From Prochlorococcus sp. AG-347-J22 (GTDB lineage Bacteria; Cyanobacteriota; Cyanobacteriia; PCC-6307; Cyanobiaceae): DNA of 64,000 nucleotides. Positions 49,464 to 60,402 of the stretch are shown here, one piece after another (the stretch's first letter is position 1; each line of letters opens with the position of its first letter). The translations under genes were made by a program, and so were the position numbers. The notes beneath the pieces were generated by a model, which did not search any database, was not told the origin of the DNA, and saw only the letters and a list, made by a program, of their open reading frames with translations. The stretch lies in NCBI GenBank assembly GCA_003279005.1, contig QCBY01000005.1:1-64000 (forward strand), written 5' to 3'.

Positions 49464-51002
49464 ATGAGATCAATAAAATTACATAAACTTCTATCTTTAG
49501 TAGAAATTGTTCCAACATCTGGGTTAATAAATCCAGAGATAACTAATATATCTTTTAATTCCAAAGAAGTGGAAAAAGGAACTTTATTTTTGGGGTTACC
49601 AGGATTAAATGTCGATGGAGGGAAATATTGGAGAGAAGCTATTGAAAATGGTGCAGAGGCAGCCATTATTGGTTCCAAAGCCAAAGAATTAACTGAAACT
49701 ATTGATTGTGAAAGAGTTCTTGTTATCGACGAGACTTTAGGGGATCTTTTTTGTGGTCAAATAGTATCTGAGTTTTGGAATAGACCTTCAAGTAAACTTA
49801 AACTTATTGGTGTGACAGGTACTAATGGGAAAACAACAATAACTTTTTTATTAGAATATATTCTTAATAAATTAGGAAAAAAGACAGCTTTATTTGGAAC
49901 ATTATTTAATAGATGGCCAGGATATTCAGAGGTCTCTTCACATACAACTGATTTTGCGGATAAACTTCAAAAGAAATTAAATGCTGCAGTTAAAGCCGAC
50001 TCTGAGTTTGCAATATTAGAAGTAAGTTCTCATGCTATTGCTCAAAATAGGATATCAGGTTGTGAATTTAATGCAGCTATTTTTACAAATTTATCTCAAG
50101 ATCATCTTGATTATCACTCAGATATGGAATCATATTTTCAGACAAAACGAAGATTATTTTTCCCGCCTTACTTATCAGAAAAAAATGGGATAGCTGTTTT
50201 AAATTGCGATGACATTTGGATCTCAAACTTGCCAACTCATTTAAAAAAAAGATCGTCTTTAGTTTCTACAAAAAAGGTTAAGAGCGAGTTTAAAAATGAA
50301 GAATTATTTTATGTAACAGATAAAAAATTTACTGGAAATGGTTCCTCATGTATCTTTCATACCCCTAAAGAAAAAATTAACCTTTCTGTTCCACTAATTG
50401 GAGAGTTTAATTTAATGAATGTAATTCAAGCAATAACAATTTTGTATAAACTTAATTTCTCTTTAAAAGATTTATCAAGATCACTAAAATCCTTTCCAGG
50501 TACTCCAGGGAGAATGGAGAAAATTGGTATTGATAATAACGATTTTTCAGCATTACTACCAACTGTAATTGTTGATTATGCTCATACACCTGATGGATTA
50601 GAGAAAGTTTTGAAATCAATTAAAAAACTTTGTGAAGGAAAACTTATAACTGTTTTTGGATGTGGTGGAGATCGAGATTCTATTAAAAGGCCTTTAATGG
50701 GATCAATAGCTGAAGAGTTTTCTGATTACGTTTTTATAACATCAGATAATCCAAGATCAGAAGACCCCGAAAAAATAGTAAGTGAAATTTTAAAGGGTAT
50801 TGAAAAAAGAGATCAAATAAAAATTGAAATTGACAGATTTATAGCAATAAAAGAATCTATTGAATTTGCAAAAAAAGAAGATATTGTTTTAATTGCGGGT
50901 AAAGGACATGAAGATTATCAAATTCTTAATGATAGGATAATTGATTTTGACGATAGAAAAATTGCTTATAAATTTTTACAAGAGAAAACTAAATCCAAAT
51001 AA
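49464..51002 (+). CDS. murE: UDP-N-acetylmuramoyl-L-alanyl-D-glutamate-2,6-diaminopimelate ligase
   Basis: 512 aa; GVTGTNGKTTITFLLEYIL, EVSSHAIAQNRISG, VDYAHTPDGLEKVL, TSDNPRSEDPEKIV. Confidence 0.97.
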   Translation: MRSIKLHKLLSLVEIVPTSGLINPEITNISFNSKEVEKGTLFLGLPGLNVDGGKYWREAIENGAEAAIIGSKAKELTETIDCERVLVIDETLGDLFCGQIVSEFWNRPSSKLKLIGVTGTNGKTTITFLLEYILNKLGKKTALFGTLFNRWPGYSEVSSHTTDFADKLQKKLNAAVKADSEFAILEVSSHAIAQNRISGCEFNAAIFTNLSQDHLDYHSDMESYFQTKRRLFFPPYLSEKNGIAVLNCDDIWISNLPTHLKKRSSLVSTKKVKSEFKNEELFYVTDKKFTGNGSSCIFHTPKEKINLSVPLIGEFNLMNVIQAITILYKLNFSLKDLSRSLKSFPGTPGRMEKIGIDNNDFSALLPTVIVDYAHTPDGLEKVLKSIKKLCEGKLITVFGCGGDRDSIKRPLMGSIAEEFSDYVFITSDNPRSEDPEKIVSEILKGIEKRDQIKIEIDRFIAIKESIEFAKKEDIVLIAGKGHEDYQILNDRIIDFDDRKIAYKFLQEKTKSK

Positions 51003-51029
51003 AATTTCTTAAATAAATAAGAGAGATAT

Positions 51030-51788
51030 TTGCGCAAATTAAAAGAAAAGTTTCTTAATATAATAAATATTTACTCTTCAAAAATGAAAGGTTTAGCTTT
51101 GGTTGTTGGCTCTGGTGGAATTGGTACCCAACTAGCTACAGATCTGAGCAAAAGTGAAAAAGGATTGGATGTTGTTTTGTGTGGAAGAAAAAGTAAATTT
51201 AATTCTTTTTGGGAATTAGATATAGAGGATTCTCAATCACTTTTGCAGTTTAAAAGTAAAATTTCGAATCATTCTTCGAAATTAAGATTAGTTGTTAACG
51301 CTACTGGAAGACTTCATAGTGAAACTCTTAAACCAGAAAAAAGACTACAACATCTTGATAAAGAAAATATGATGGAAAGTTTTTCAATAAATGCCTTTTC
51401 TCCTATTTTATTAGCTAAAGCAATTGAAGAATTCATCCCAAAAGATAGTGATTTTAATTTTGCGACTATAAGTGCGAGAGTTGGTAGTATTGGAGATAAT
51501 CAAACTGGAGGTTGGTATTCATATAGAGCTTCAAAATCTGCGCAAAATCAGTTTTTTAAGTCCTTAAGTATTGAGTGGGCTAGACGTTTCCCCAAAGCTA
51601 CTGTTACATTGCTTCATCCAGGTACAGTTGATACTGACTTGTCTAGACCTTTTCACAAGTTTGTTCCAGAACATAAATTATTTAGTAAAGAAAAATCATC
51701 TCAATTCTTGATCAATATTATTAAAAATCAATCACCAGCATCTACCGGAAAATTTATTGCATGGGATAGTTCAGAAATCCCCTGGTAA
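51030..51788 (+). CDS. Short-chain dehydrogenase/reductase (CsgA-like)
   Basis: 252 aa; ALVVGSGGIGTQLATDL, WYSYRASKSAQNQF (YxxxK), LHPGTVDTDLSRPF. TTG start. Confidence 0.9.
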   Translation: MRKLKEKFLNIINIYSSKMKGLALVVGSGGIGTQLATDLSKSEKGLDVVLCGRKSKFNSFWELDIEDSQSLLQFKSKISNHSSKLRLVVNATGRLHSETLKPEKRLQHLDKENMMESFSINAFSPILLAKAIEEFIPKDSDFNFATISARVGSIGDNQTGGWYSYRASKSAQNQFFKSLSIEWARRFPKATVTLLHPGTVDTDLSRPFHKFVPEHKLFSKEKSSQFLINIIKNQSPASTGKFIAWDSSEIPW

Positions 51789-52953
51789 TTTTTTTAATTT
51801 CTTCAGAAAGTAAATCAATTTCTTCGTCTGTTGTCATCTGATGCACGCATGCTCTAAACCATTTTGGGTCTTCTAAAACTCTAATCCAAATTTTCTTTTC
51901 TCCAAGTCTTTTAACAAAATTGTCCTTATCTTCAATATTTTTGATATCAAAACTAACTATCCCATTTAAGTATTTTTTTTCTAAAACTAACTCTATTTCG
52001 TTAAATTGATTTAAATTATCCCAAAGTTTTTCACTTAATCTTTTGATATTTTTGCTTTTTTCTTTCTCAGGGCAGTCTTTATCCAAAAGATCTAGAGAAT
52101 TACGAAGACCTGCAAGTAATGGAATACAAGAGGTAGCTACTTCAAACTTTCTTGCATCTTCATGAAAAAGATTATCTGAAGGCTCATAAATTCCTTTTTC
52201 TTTTTTTAATGATTTCCAACCAATTATTGTTGGATCTGTTTCATGAATAAATCTATCTGAGACATAAATAGCTCCTAGTCCTTCAGGCCCACATGCCCAT
52301 TTATGAGAAGTTATGGAATATAAATCAGAATAAAAAACTTCTTCTTCGATTTTTATATGACCAAAGGTTTGAGCACCATCAACAAGTAGATAAGAATTTT
52401 CTCGATTATTTTTTAATTCGATAGAAATTTGTTTTAAAGGAATTTTATATCCAAAGTTCCACAAAATATGAGAAATAATCAGGATCTTAGTCTTACTATT
52501 TAGATTTTTTGAAATCTCTAAAATTATATTTTCGTCGTTTAGATTTTTAATTTTTTGGATTGGAAAAATTTTGAATTTTAACTTATTTCTTCTGCAAAAT
52601 TCTCTACTTGCAGCTACTACTCCAGGATGTTCACAGTCACTTATTAACAATTCTTCTCCCTCTTCTACTTTTATACCCCAAAAAGGCAAAATCATTCCAG
52701 AAGAGATATTCTCGGTTAAAGCTATATTTTTTGAATTAATGCCTAATTTTTTCGCAATAATTCTTTTTGTAGTCAATATTTCTTTATAAATAAAAGGCCA
52801 CATATCATTTGTAAATGGGCCTAAATCTTGAATGATTTCCCAAGTTTTAACTATTGCTTCTAGAGAAGATTTTGGTAATGGTCCTTGCCCTCCATAATTG
52901 AAGTAATATTTGTTTTTTAATGCAGGTATTTGATCTCTTAAATTAATTTTCAT
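51754..52953 (-). CDS. Class V aminotransferase / cysteine-desulfurase-like protein
   Basis: 399 aa; YFNYGGQGPLPKSS, VDGAQTFGHI, YSITSHKWACGPEGLGAIYV; overlaps the convergent SDR 3' end by 35 nt. Confidence 0.88.
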   Translation of the reverse strand: MKINLRDQIPALKNKYYFNYGGQGPLPKSSLEAIVKTWEIIQDLGPFTNDMWPFIYKEILTTKRIIAKKLGINSKNIALTENISSGMILPFWGIKVEEGEELLISDCEHPGVVAASREFCRRNKLKFKIFPIQKIKNLNDENIILEISKNLNSKTKILIISHILWNFGYKIPLKQISIELKNNRENSYLLVDGAQTFGHIKIEEEVFYSDLYSITSHKWACGPEGLGAIYVSDRFIHETDPTIIGWKSLKKEKGIYEPSDNLFHEDARKFEVATSCIPLLAGLRNSLDLLDKDCPEKEKSKNIKRLSEKLWDNLNQFNEIELVLEKKYLNGIVSFDIKNIEDKDNFVKRLGEKKIWIRVLEDPKWFRACVHQMTTDEEIDLLSEEIKKITRGFLNYPMQ

Positions 52954-52985
52954 TCAAATTTTAAAATTTAATTTCTTCAGAAGGG

Positions 52986-53780
52986 CTAAATATTCCCTAC
53001 TAAAGTCACTGTTCTAAATTCAATATCTTCAATAACTTTCCAAGGTTCATTACTTCTCTCCGAGAATTCTAAGTTTTTAAACCCTAGATCTTGAAAATCA
53101 TTTAGGAATTCTGGCTCATACCAAGCTCCACTAATACATCCTGTCCATAAATCATGATCATTTTGCAATCTTATAGGAACTTTTTTACTTGAGACAATAT
53201 CGCTTATGGCTATTCTTCCGTTATCTTTAAGTACTCTTTTTATATTTCTTAAAAGATTATTTCTAGATTCAGGATTTACTAAATTTAAAACACAATTACT
53301 TAAAATAATATCAACTGATTTGTCTGCAATTAACGGATTTAAATCTTTATCTAATTCATCGAGATTTTCAATTGATCCTCTAAGAAATTCTGTATTGATA
53401 AAACCTATCTTTTCTGAAAATTTTTTGGAAGCAGATCTTGATAATGCAAGCATATCAGGATTTTGATCAACCCCAATAACCTTACCCTTTTTCCCAACAA
53501 TTTGAGAACAAATAAAGGCATTTTTACCGCTACCACTACCAAGATCTAAAACAATATCATTCTTCCGTACGTACTTAGTTGGATCACCACATCCATAATC
53601 CCTTTCAATAACATCTTCAGGTATTGCTTCGAGTAAAATAGGATTAAAACCAACAGGTGTGCAAAGACAACTCTCTTTTTCTAGTGCAGCAGAACCATAC
53701 CTTTCTTGAATAGCATCTTTATGATCAAGACCTTTCAAATTTTTATTTGACTCATTAGTTTCGCAGCAATTACTAGACAT
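52986..53780 (-). CDS. SAM-dependent methyltransferase, arsenite methyltransferase (ArsM)-like
   Basis: 264 aa; VLDLGSGSGKNAFICSQIVGKKGKVIGVDQNPDML, IILSNCVLNLV, GRIAISDIV, WTGCISGAWYEPEF; several ArsM-like cysteine positions. Confidence 0.65.
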   Translation of the reverse strand: MSSNCCETNESNKNLKGLDHKDAIQERYGSAALEKESCLCTPVGFNPILLEAIPEDVIERDYGCGDPTKYVRKNDIVLDLGSGSGKNAFICSQIVGKKGKVIGVDQNPDMLALSRSASKKFSEKIGFINTEFLRGSIENLDELDKDLNPLIADKSVDIILSNCVLNLVNPESRNNLLRNIKRVLKDNGRIAISDIVSSKKVPIRLQNDHDLWTGCISGAWYEPEFLNDFQDLGFKNLEFSERSNEPWKVIEDIEFRTVTLVGNI

Positions 53781-53811
53781 TAAAATAATTCTAATTTTTT
53801 ATAAATATAGC

Positions 53812-53835
53812 CAAAAAAAAACCCCTAAGAAGGGG
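53812..53835 (-). terminator. Rho-independent terminator after the DUF4278 gene
   Basis: Minus strand CCCCT-TCTT-AGGGG followed by a T run. Confidence 0.85.
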
Positions 53836-53855
53836 CTTTCTCTTTTGGAATTAAA

Positions 53856-54053
53856 TTATTTAGTGTATTTAGCACCTCTGTAATTTAATTCTGCCTTTTC
53901 ATTACTTGAAGAAGCGTCATCCATTCTATTGGTGTATACGTTTCTTCTGTAGGTAAGTTCAACAAGTTGCTTTTGAGCAACTTTTTTATTTTGAACGTAG
54001 TTTTTACCTCTGTAAGTTAAAGTAGTCATGTTTCGATGTAACAAAACGGCCAT
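53856..54053 (-). CDS. DUF4278 microprotein with three LxYRGxxY repeats
   Basis: 65 aa: MAVLLHRN-MTTLTYRGKNYVQNKK...LTYRRNVYTNR...LNYRGAKYTK; alternative start at internal Met9. Confidence 0.9.
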   Translation of the reverse strand: MAVLLHRNMTTLTYRGKNYVQNKKVAQKQLVELTYRRNVYTNRMDDASSSNEKAELNYRGAKYTK

Positions 54054-54102
54054 CCCCCGTTCCCTGGTATGACTCGAACTGCGCCCTCAATGAGGGTGAA
54101 CG
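54050..54102 (-). promoter_or_regulatory. Glutamine-II riboswitch (Downstream-peptide motif) candidate
   Basis: Minus strand CGTTCACCCTCATTGAGGGCGCAGTTCGAGTCATACCAGGGAACGGGGGATGG: P1 CGTTC/GAACG, hairpin CCCTCATTGAGGG, conserved GCGCAGTTCGA..CATACC..GGGAACGGGGG with the ORF ATG right after the G-run. Confidence 0.85.
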
Positions 54103-54284
54103 AAAATGTAGCTGTTGCTACAATTTTATTATAAACGTATTTTTGCCTTACTGTCCAGGTTTCACAGAAAGATACAATTTTTTAATTTTTTTTTAATTAT
54201 TATCTTAAGTTAATTTTATTATGATTTATAGCTAAAAGGTATTAGGTTTATAGTTGATTTCGGCTTTTTAATTAATTTGATTTT

Positions 54285-54545
54285 ATGACAGGATTTTTAT
54301 ATTTTTTGGGTAATACTTTAAGGTGGCCCGCTTTAAAACCAAAAGAATTTTTTTCTTTACATACTTATTTTATTATCATTTATTTGATAACTTTTACATT
54401 AAGTAAAAATGAAGTTAACCAATCAAATTTAGTATTTACGATTGGAATTTTAGCTCCACTCTTAATAGCTATAGGTCAAGGCCTTCCCATAAATTGCCTA
54501 GATTTTAAATCATCATTAACTAAAGAATTAAGCAAAGAGTCGTAA
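54285..54545 (+). CDS. Small hypothetical membrane protein (86 aa)
   Basis: ORF with two hydrophobic segments. Confidence 0.65.
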   Translation: MTGFLYFLGNTLRWPALKPKEFFSLHTYFIIIYLITFTLSKNEVNQSNLVFTIGILAPLLIAIGQGLPINCLDFKSSLTKELSKES

Positions 54546-54563
54546 AAATATTTTAAAAACAGC

Positions 54564-54809
54564 TCACAAAACTTGGACTACTTCGCTTATTTCAGGGATC
54601 ATTTCTTTTAGCTTTCTTTCTATTCCCATTTTTAATGTCATGGTACTACTTGGGCAGCTTCCACATGCTCCCTGAAGTCTTACTTTTACAATGGGACCAT
54701 CAATTTCTACTATTTCTACATTACCTCCATCTGATATCAAGAAAGGTCTCAGTTCATCTAAAACCGTTTCTACATTTTCATTTGTAAGTGGTAATGTTTC
54801 AGTACTCAT
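54564..54809 (-). CDS. nfu: NifU-like Fe-S scaffold protein (Nfu C-terminal domain)
   Basis: 81 aa; [54 protein letters not shown]. Confidence 0.97.
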   Translation of the reverse strand: MSTETLPLTNENVETVLDELRPFLISDGGNVEIVEIDGPIVKVRLQGACGSCPSSTMTLKMGIERKLKEMIPEISEVVQVL

Positions 54810-54881
54810 AATTTTAAATTAACTATATAATAAGCCTAGAAAAAAATGTGACTAATTGCAAAAAAAAATAATTTTTCTGTT

Positions 54882-56375
54882 GTGACTTCTAAAAACTTCT
54901 TAAATAAAAATAATAGTTATGATGCGATATTGGTAGGGGCAGGAATAATGAGCGGAACACTTGCGTTATTAATTACAGAGATTTTACCTTCAATAAAAAT
55001 ATTAATTATAGAAAAATTAAATAAACCAGGTAGTGAAAGTACTGGTGCATTTAATAATGCAGGAACTGGTCACGCTGCAAATTGCGAATTAAATTACACA
55101 CCCTTAAATGAAAATGGAGATTTACAAATAGATAAAGCCCTTTCCATAAATCGTTCCTTTGAAAATTCAATGTCTTTATGGGCCTCATTATATGCAACTG
55201 GGAAGATAGATATTAAAAAATTCTTTAAATTTATTCCTCACATAAGTTTTGTCACCGGTAAGGAAAATATTTCTTTTTTAAAAAAAAGATTCAAAGCAAT
55301 GTCTGAATATCCAGAGTTTGCAGATATGGAATTTTCATCATCTTTTAATCAAATAAAATCATGGGCACCCCTTATTACCAGTAGTAGAAATCCATTAGAT
55401 AAAATTGCAGCTACTCGAATAAAAAGAGGAACAGATATCAATTTTGAGGCTTTAACAAGAGAATATCTAACCTATATTTCTAAGAATAAAAATGTAGAAA
55501 TTAGTTACAACACAGAATTAATAGATTTAAAGAAAACAGATAAAAAAAAATGGGAATTAAAAGTTCGTTCACTAGGTAGGGTAGTTTCTCTTAGCACTTC
55601 ATACGTTTTCCTAGGGGCTGGTGGCAAAACGATAAACTTTTTGCAAAAATCTAAAATTCCAGAAGCTAAAATGTATGGTGGTTTTCCTGTTAGTGGAAAA
55701 TGGCTTATTTGTGAGGAAAAGTCTTTAACGGAAAAACATAATGCAAAAGTTTATGGGAAAGCAAATATAGGATCACCTCCAATGTCAGTACCTCATTTAG
55801 ATACAAGATGGATTGAAGGCAAAAAATTTCTTCTCTATGGTCCTTTTGCTGGTTTCACGACTAAATTCTTAAAAAAAGGATCTTATTTTGATTTATTTAG
55901 TTCTATAAAAAAAAATAATTTATTTTCTATGCTTGATGTTGGGATAAAAAATAAAGACTTAATTAATTATCTTTTTTCACAATCTCTCAAGAACCATAAT
56001 TCCAGAGTTGAAAACTTAAGGCATATGATGCCCTCAGCTGATCCTTCGAATTGGTATTTAGAGAATGCTGGACAAAGAGTTCAAATAATTAAAAAAACTG
56101 AAGATGGAGGTTCTCTCCGGTTTGGGACAGAAATTGTTAATTCGAAAGATGGCTCACTTTCTGCTTTGTTAGGGGCTTCTCCGGGAGCAAGTACAGCAGT
56201 TACTATAATGATTCAGGTTTTAAAAAAATCTTGCATTTTTAAATCTGATAAAATACATCTTGAGAAGAAAATAAGTCATTTACTTTATGAATCAGAATTA
56301 AAGAATGAAAGTGATACTAATTTTTTAGTAAAGATTAAAAAAAGAAATAATTCTATTTTAGGTTTCCATCCATAA
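54882..56375 (+). CDS. mqo: Malate:quinone oxidoreductase
   Basis: 497 aa; [57 protein letters not shown] start. Confidence 0.95.
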   Translation: MTSKNFLNKNNSYDAILVGAGIMSGTLALLITEILPSIKILIIEKLNKPGSESTGAFNNAGTGHAANCELNYTPLNENGDLQIDKALSINRSFENSMSLWASLYATGKIDIKKFFKFIPHISFVTGKENISFLKKRFKAMSEYPEFADMEFSSSFNQIKSWAPLITSSRNPLDKIAATRIKRGTDINFEALTREYLTYISKNKNVEISYNTELIDLKKTDKKKWELKVRSLGRVVSLSTSYVFLGAGGKTINFLQKSKIPEAKMYGGFPVSGKWLICEEKSLTEKHNAKVYGKANIGSPPMSVPHLDTRWIEGKKFLLYGPFAGFTTKFLKKGSYFDLFSSIKKNNLFSMLDVGIKNKDLINYLFSQSLKNHNSRVENLRHMMPSADPSNWYLENAGQRVQIIKKTEDGGSLRFGTEIVNSKDGSLSALLGASPGASTAVTIMIQVLKKSCIFKSDKIHLEKKISHLLYESELKNESDTNFLVKIKKRNNSILGFHP

Positions 56376-56430
56376 TCTTAATTAGCTAAAATTTGCAAAG
56401 AGAATAACACAAAGGTTGTTTTAATTTTAT

Positions 56431-58239
56431 ATGACTAATATCTCAGTTTCAAAAATAAGGAATTTTTGCATTATAGCTCATATTGATCATGGTAAATCTA
56501 CTCTCGCAGATAGGTTACTTCAAGACACAGGTACTGTGAAACCAAGGGATATGCAGGACCAGTTTTTGGATAATATGGATCTTGAAAGAGAAAGGGGCAT
56601 AACAATTAAACTACAAGCAGCTAGGATGAAATATGAAGCAGAAGATTCTCAAGAATATATTTTAAATTTAATTGATACACCAGGACATGTTGATTTTTCT
56701 TATGAAGTAAGTAGATCTTTGCAGGCTTGTGAAGGTGCTTTATTAGTCGTTGATGCGAGTCAAGGTGTAGAAGCTCAAACTTTAGCTAATGTATATCTTG
56801 CACTTGAAAATAATTTAGAAATTATTCCTGTTTTAAATAAGGTTGATTTGCCTGGTGCAGATGCGGAAAAAATAAAGCAAGAAATTGAAGAGATAATTGG
56901 ACTAGATACATCTAATGCTATAAATTGCTCTGCTAAAACGGGAGAAGGCATTAAAGATATATTGGAAGCTGTTGTTGGTAGAATCCCCCCTCCTCAAGAT
57001 GAGATAAAATCTCCTACTAAGGCACTTATTTTTGATTCTTATTATGATCCTTATAGAGGTGTAATTGTATACTTCAGAGTAATATCTGGATCAATTAATA
57101 GAAAAGATAAAATCTTACTTATGGCTAGTAAGAAACAATATGAATTAGATGAAATCGGAATAATGGCTCCTGATGAGAAACAAGTTAATGAACTTCATGC
57201 AGGAGAAGTTGGTTATCTAGCCGCCTCTATTAAGTCAGTCGCTGATGCAAGAGTAGGAGATACGATTACACTATTAAATTCCCCCGCTGAAGATCCACTT
57301 CCTGGATATAAAACAGCAAATCCAATGGTTTTTTGTGGATTATTTCCAACCGATGCAGATCAGTATCCAGATTTAAGAGAGTCATTAGAAAAACTTCAAT
57401 TATCTGATGCGGCACTTAAGTATGAACCTGAGACTAGCAGTGCTATGGGATTTGGATTTAGGTGTGGATTTTTAGGATTACTGCACATGGAAATTGTTCA
57501 GGAAAGATTGGAGAGAGAATATGATTTAGATCTGATTGTAACTGCACCTTCAGTAATCTATAAAATTAATTTAAATGATAATGAACAAATCTTTATTGAT
57601 AATCCCTCGACAATTCCAGATCCACAATCAAGAGAATCAATAGAAGAACCCTATGTGAAAATGGAAATTTATTCTCCTAACGAATTTAACGGAACACTAA
57701 TGGGTTTATGCCAAGAAAGAAGAGGAGTTTTTATTGATATGAAATACATAACAACTGAAAGAGTGACTTTGATTTATGAAATACCTTTAGCAGAAGTTGT
57801 TACAGACTTTTTTGATCAAATGAAAAGTAGAACTCAAGGATATGCATCAATGGAATATCATTTGATTGGCTACAGAAAAAATGATCTAGTTAGATTAGAT
57901 GTGCTTATAAATTCTGAAAGAGCTGATCCTTTAACTTCAATTGTTCATAGAGATAAGGCTTATGGCATAGGCAGAGGATTAGTTGAAAAATTAAAGGATT
58001 TAATACCGAAACAACAATTTAAAATACCTATTCAGGCTTCAATAGGTAGCCGTGTTATTGCGAGTGAAAGTATAAGTGCACTAAGAAAAGATGTTCTTTC
58101 CAAGTGCTATGGGGGTGATATTTCTAGAAAAAAGAAACTTTTAAAAAAGCAAGCTAAAGGGAAAAAGAGGATGAAGGCGATGGGTAAAGTTGATGTACCT
58201 CAAGAAGCTTTTATGGCAGTCCTGAAATTAAATCAGTAA
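56431..58239 (+). CDS. lepA: Elongation factor 4 (LepA)
   Basis: 602 aa; [68 protein letters not shown]-terminal [37 protein letters not shown]. Confidence 0.98.
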   Translation: MTNISVSKIRNFCIIAHIDHGKSTLADRLLQDTGTVKPRDMQDQFLDNMDLERERGITIKLQAARMKYEAEDSQEYILNLIDTPGHVDFSYEVSRSLQACEGALLVVDASQGVEAQTLANVYLALENNLEIIPVLNKVDLPGADAEKIKQEIEEIIGLDTSNAINCSAKTGEGIKDILEAVVGRIPPPQDEIKSPTKALIFDSYYDPYRGVIVYFRVISGSINRKDKILLMASKKQYELDEIGIMAPDEKQVNELHAGEVGYLAASIKSVADARVGDTITLLNSPAEDPLPGYKTANPMVFCGLFPTDADQYPDLRESLEKLQLSDAALKYEPETSSAMGFGFRCGFLGLLHMEIVQERLEREYDLDLIVTAPSVIYKINLNDNEQIFIDNPSTIPDPQSRESIEEPYVKMEIYSPNEFNGTLMGLCQERRGVFIDMKYITTERVTLIYEIPLAEVVTDFFDQMKSRTQGYASMEYHLIGYRKNDLVRLDVLINSERADPLTSIVHRDKAYGIGRGLVEKLKDLIPKQQFKIPIQASIGSRVIASESISALRKDVLSKCYGGDISRKKKLLKKQAKGKKRMKAMGKVDVPQEAFMAVLKLNQ

Positions 58240-58320
58240 TTAATTTCAAATTAAAAACCAAAAGCTATCTTATCTTTTTACAAGGGCTATATTTTAGTTG
58301 ATTAGAGTAATAATAAAGTT

Positions 58321-59154
58321 GTGAACGTTAACTCCTCAAATCAAGTTGCTCAGAATATTAGGAGAGTTGGATTTTTAATTGTATTTTCATACCTTTTAAT
58401 AGTGTTAATTATGAAAGTATTAGAGGCTAACAACTTTTTTGGTTATTCTTTATCTTCATTTAGTAGCGATATTTTTGCACCACCTTCCCTGAAACATTTA
58501 TGTGGAACCGATAGATTAGGAAGGGATGTTTGTTTAAGAACTTTACAAGGATCTTCTATAGCTGTAGAAGTTGTGTTCCTCGCCATTTTCTTTGCGTTAA
58601 TTTTAGGTTTACCATTAGGTTTATTGAGCGGATATTGGGGTGGGATACTTGATAAATGCTTGTCACTTGTAATGGACACTATTTTTTCAATACCGGTTAT
58701 TTTACTTTCAGTAGTTGTAGCTTTTGTATTGGGCAAAGGGATTATCAATGCTTCCATAGCATTATGCATAGTTTATTCTCCTCAATATTTTAGGTTAATT
58801 AGAAATCAAACAATATTAATAAAATCAGAGACATATGTTGAAGCCGCAAGAGTTTCGGGTGCTGATGTTAAAACTATAGTTTTTAAATATATCCTTCCAA
58901 ATGTAATAACTCCTTTGCCCATCCTCCTAACGTTAAATGCTGCTGATGCAGTTTTAGTATTGGGAAGTTTAGGCTTTCTAGGTTTAGGAGTACCCGCAGA
59001 TGTCCCAGAATGGGGTAGTGACCTTAATCTTGCTCTAGCAGCACTACCTACTGGAATATGGTGGACTGCGTTATTCCCTGGATTAGCAATGTTTTTCTTA
59101 GTCTTAGGCCTTTCTTTTATTGGGGAAGAAATTGAAAATATTTTTGAGAAATGA
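58321..59154 (+). CDS. ABC transporter permease, dipeptide/oligopeptide (DppC) type
   Basis: 277 aa; FGTDRLGRDV-like CGTDRLGRDVCLR, YVEAARVSGADVKTIVFKYILPNV EAA motif, GLGVPADVPEWGSDL. GTG start. Confidence 0.9.
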   Translation: MNVNSSNQVAQNIRRVGFLIVFSYLLIVLIMKVLEANNFFGYSLSSFSSDIFAPPSLKHLCGTDRLGRDVCLRTLQGSSIAVEVVFLAIFFALILGLPLGLLSGYWGGILDKCLSLVMDTIFSIPVILLSVVVAFVLGKGIINASIALCIVYSPQYFRLIRNQTILIKSETYVEAARVSGADVKTIVFKYILPNVITPLPILLTLNAADAVLVLGSLGFLGLGVPADVPEWGSDLNLALAALPTGIWWTALFPGLAMFFLVLGLSFIGEEIENIFEK

Positions 59155-59172
59155 TAGTTAATATTATATTTT

Positions 59173-59844
59173 TTAGTTATTAATAACTTCGTCTATTTCT
59201 CCAAACTTATTAAGTTTTGGATATTTAGTACCAGAATTTCTGTAAATTGAAGCTAACTCTGGGTAACTCCATTCAAATAATGTCTTTCGGTATTCATTAG
59301 GACTTAAACCTTCTCCATTAACAGGAAGCAGGCCCTTACTTTGTCTTTGGCGAATAGCTTCAAAAAGTAAAATAGATGCTGCTACGGAAACATTTAAAGA
59401 TTGGACCATTCCTGTCATAGGGATAAATATTGATTCATCAACTTTTGAAATGAGTTCATCACTCAATCCCCACTTTTCCGCTCCTAGCACAAAACAAGTA
59501 TTTTCTGAATAGTCAAAATTTTTGAAATCAGACGAGCTTTCACTGAGTGTAGTTCCATATAATTTAAAACCTCTTTTCTTTAGTTCAGATACTGCAGAAA
59601 TTATTGACTCATGATTATTTAACTTTATCCATTTTTGACTACCTTGAGCTGTACTGTTAAATGTTTTAACTTCATCTCTTTCACAAATGAAATTTGCTTC
59701 AAAAACCCCTGCTGCATCACATGTTCTTAATATTGCAGATAAGTTGTGAGGCTTATTTACTGCTTCTACTAGAACTGTTAAGTTTTTCATGCGGCAATTT
59801 AATACATTTTTTATGCGCTCAAACCTTCTTGGCAAAATTGACAT
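59173..59844 (-). CDS. trmH: SpoU-family tRNA/rRNA 2'-O-methyltransferase
   Basis: 223 aa; NLTVLVEAVNKPHNLSAILRTCDAAGV, FVLGAEKWGLSDE, IPMTGMVQSLNVSVAASILLFE. Confidence 0.92.
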   Translation of the reverse strand: MSILPRRFERIKNVLNCRMKNLTVLVEAVNKPHNLSAILRTCDAAGVFEANFICERDEVKTFNSTAQGSQKWIKLNNHESIISAVSELKKRGFKLYGTTLSESSSDFKNFDYSENTCFVLGAEKWGLSDELISKVDESIFIPMTGMVQSLNVSVAASILLFEAIRQRQSKGLLPVNGEGLSPNEYRKTLFEWSYPELASIYRNSGTKYPKLNKFGEIDEVINN

Positions 59845-59968
59845 TTTAAAAATGCTTAAATAATTAATACAATTATATGCATTCCAATAAAAGATAATTC
59901 AAATTAAATTTAGTGAATATTTTGATGGTTAGATAGTTTATAATAGATAAAAGAGTGGAAGTGACTAA

Positions 59969-60172
59969 ATGGCTTACTTTGAATGGGATTATACAGTTAT
60001 AACGAGTATGGTTGAGTCTCAAGGATGGACATTACCTGATCGTGGTACAAAAGAATGGGATCAGTTCAATGATGAGCTTGGGGAAACGATGAGAGGGGTA
60101 GGAATTGTTTTTGAAAAATACTGTAAATTTTCACCAGATGTTGGAGAAGGTGTTCATCTCTTCGACGATTGA
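59969..60172 (+). CDS. Small conserved hypothetical protein (67 aa)
   Basis: Intact acidic ORF MAYFEWDYTVITSMVESQGWTLPDRGTKEWDQF... Confidence 0.7.
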   Translation: MAYFEWDYTVITSMVESQGWTLPDRGTKEWDQFNDELGETMRGVGIVFEKYCKFSPDVGEGVHLFDD

Positions 60173-60402
60173 AACTTTTGAAATTAATTTTTAAACCATT
60201 GATGTATCCCTTTATCAATGGTTATTAACTACCAAGATAAGGGAATTTTGATTGAATTAGAGAGAGAGATTATTAAGGTTTTATAAAGCTTATTTTTAAA
60301 AATCTAAGGATAAGATTCATAAAAATTTTTTTTAGAAAGCTTTTAATTTTATTTTGCCCACAGAAATGTTATTTAAATTTTATATTTATAGTAAAAGTTT
60401 AA

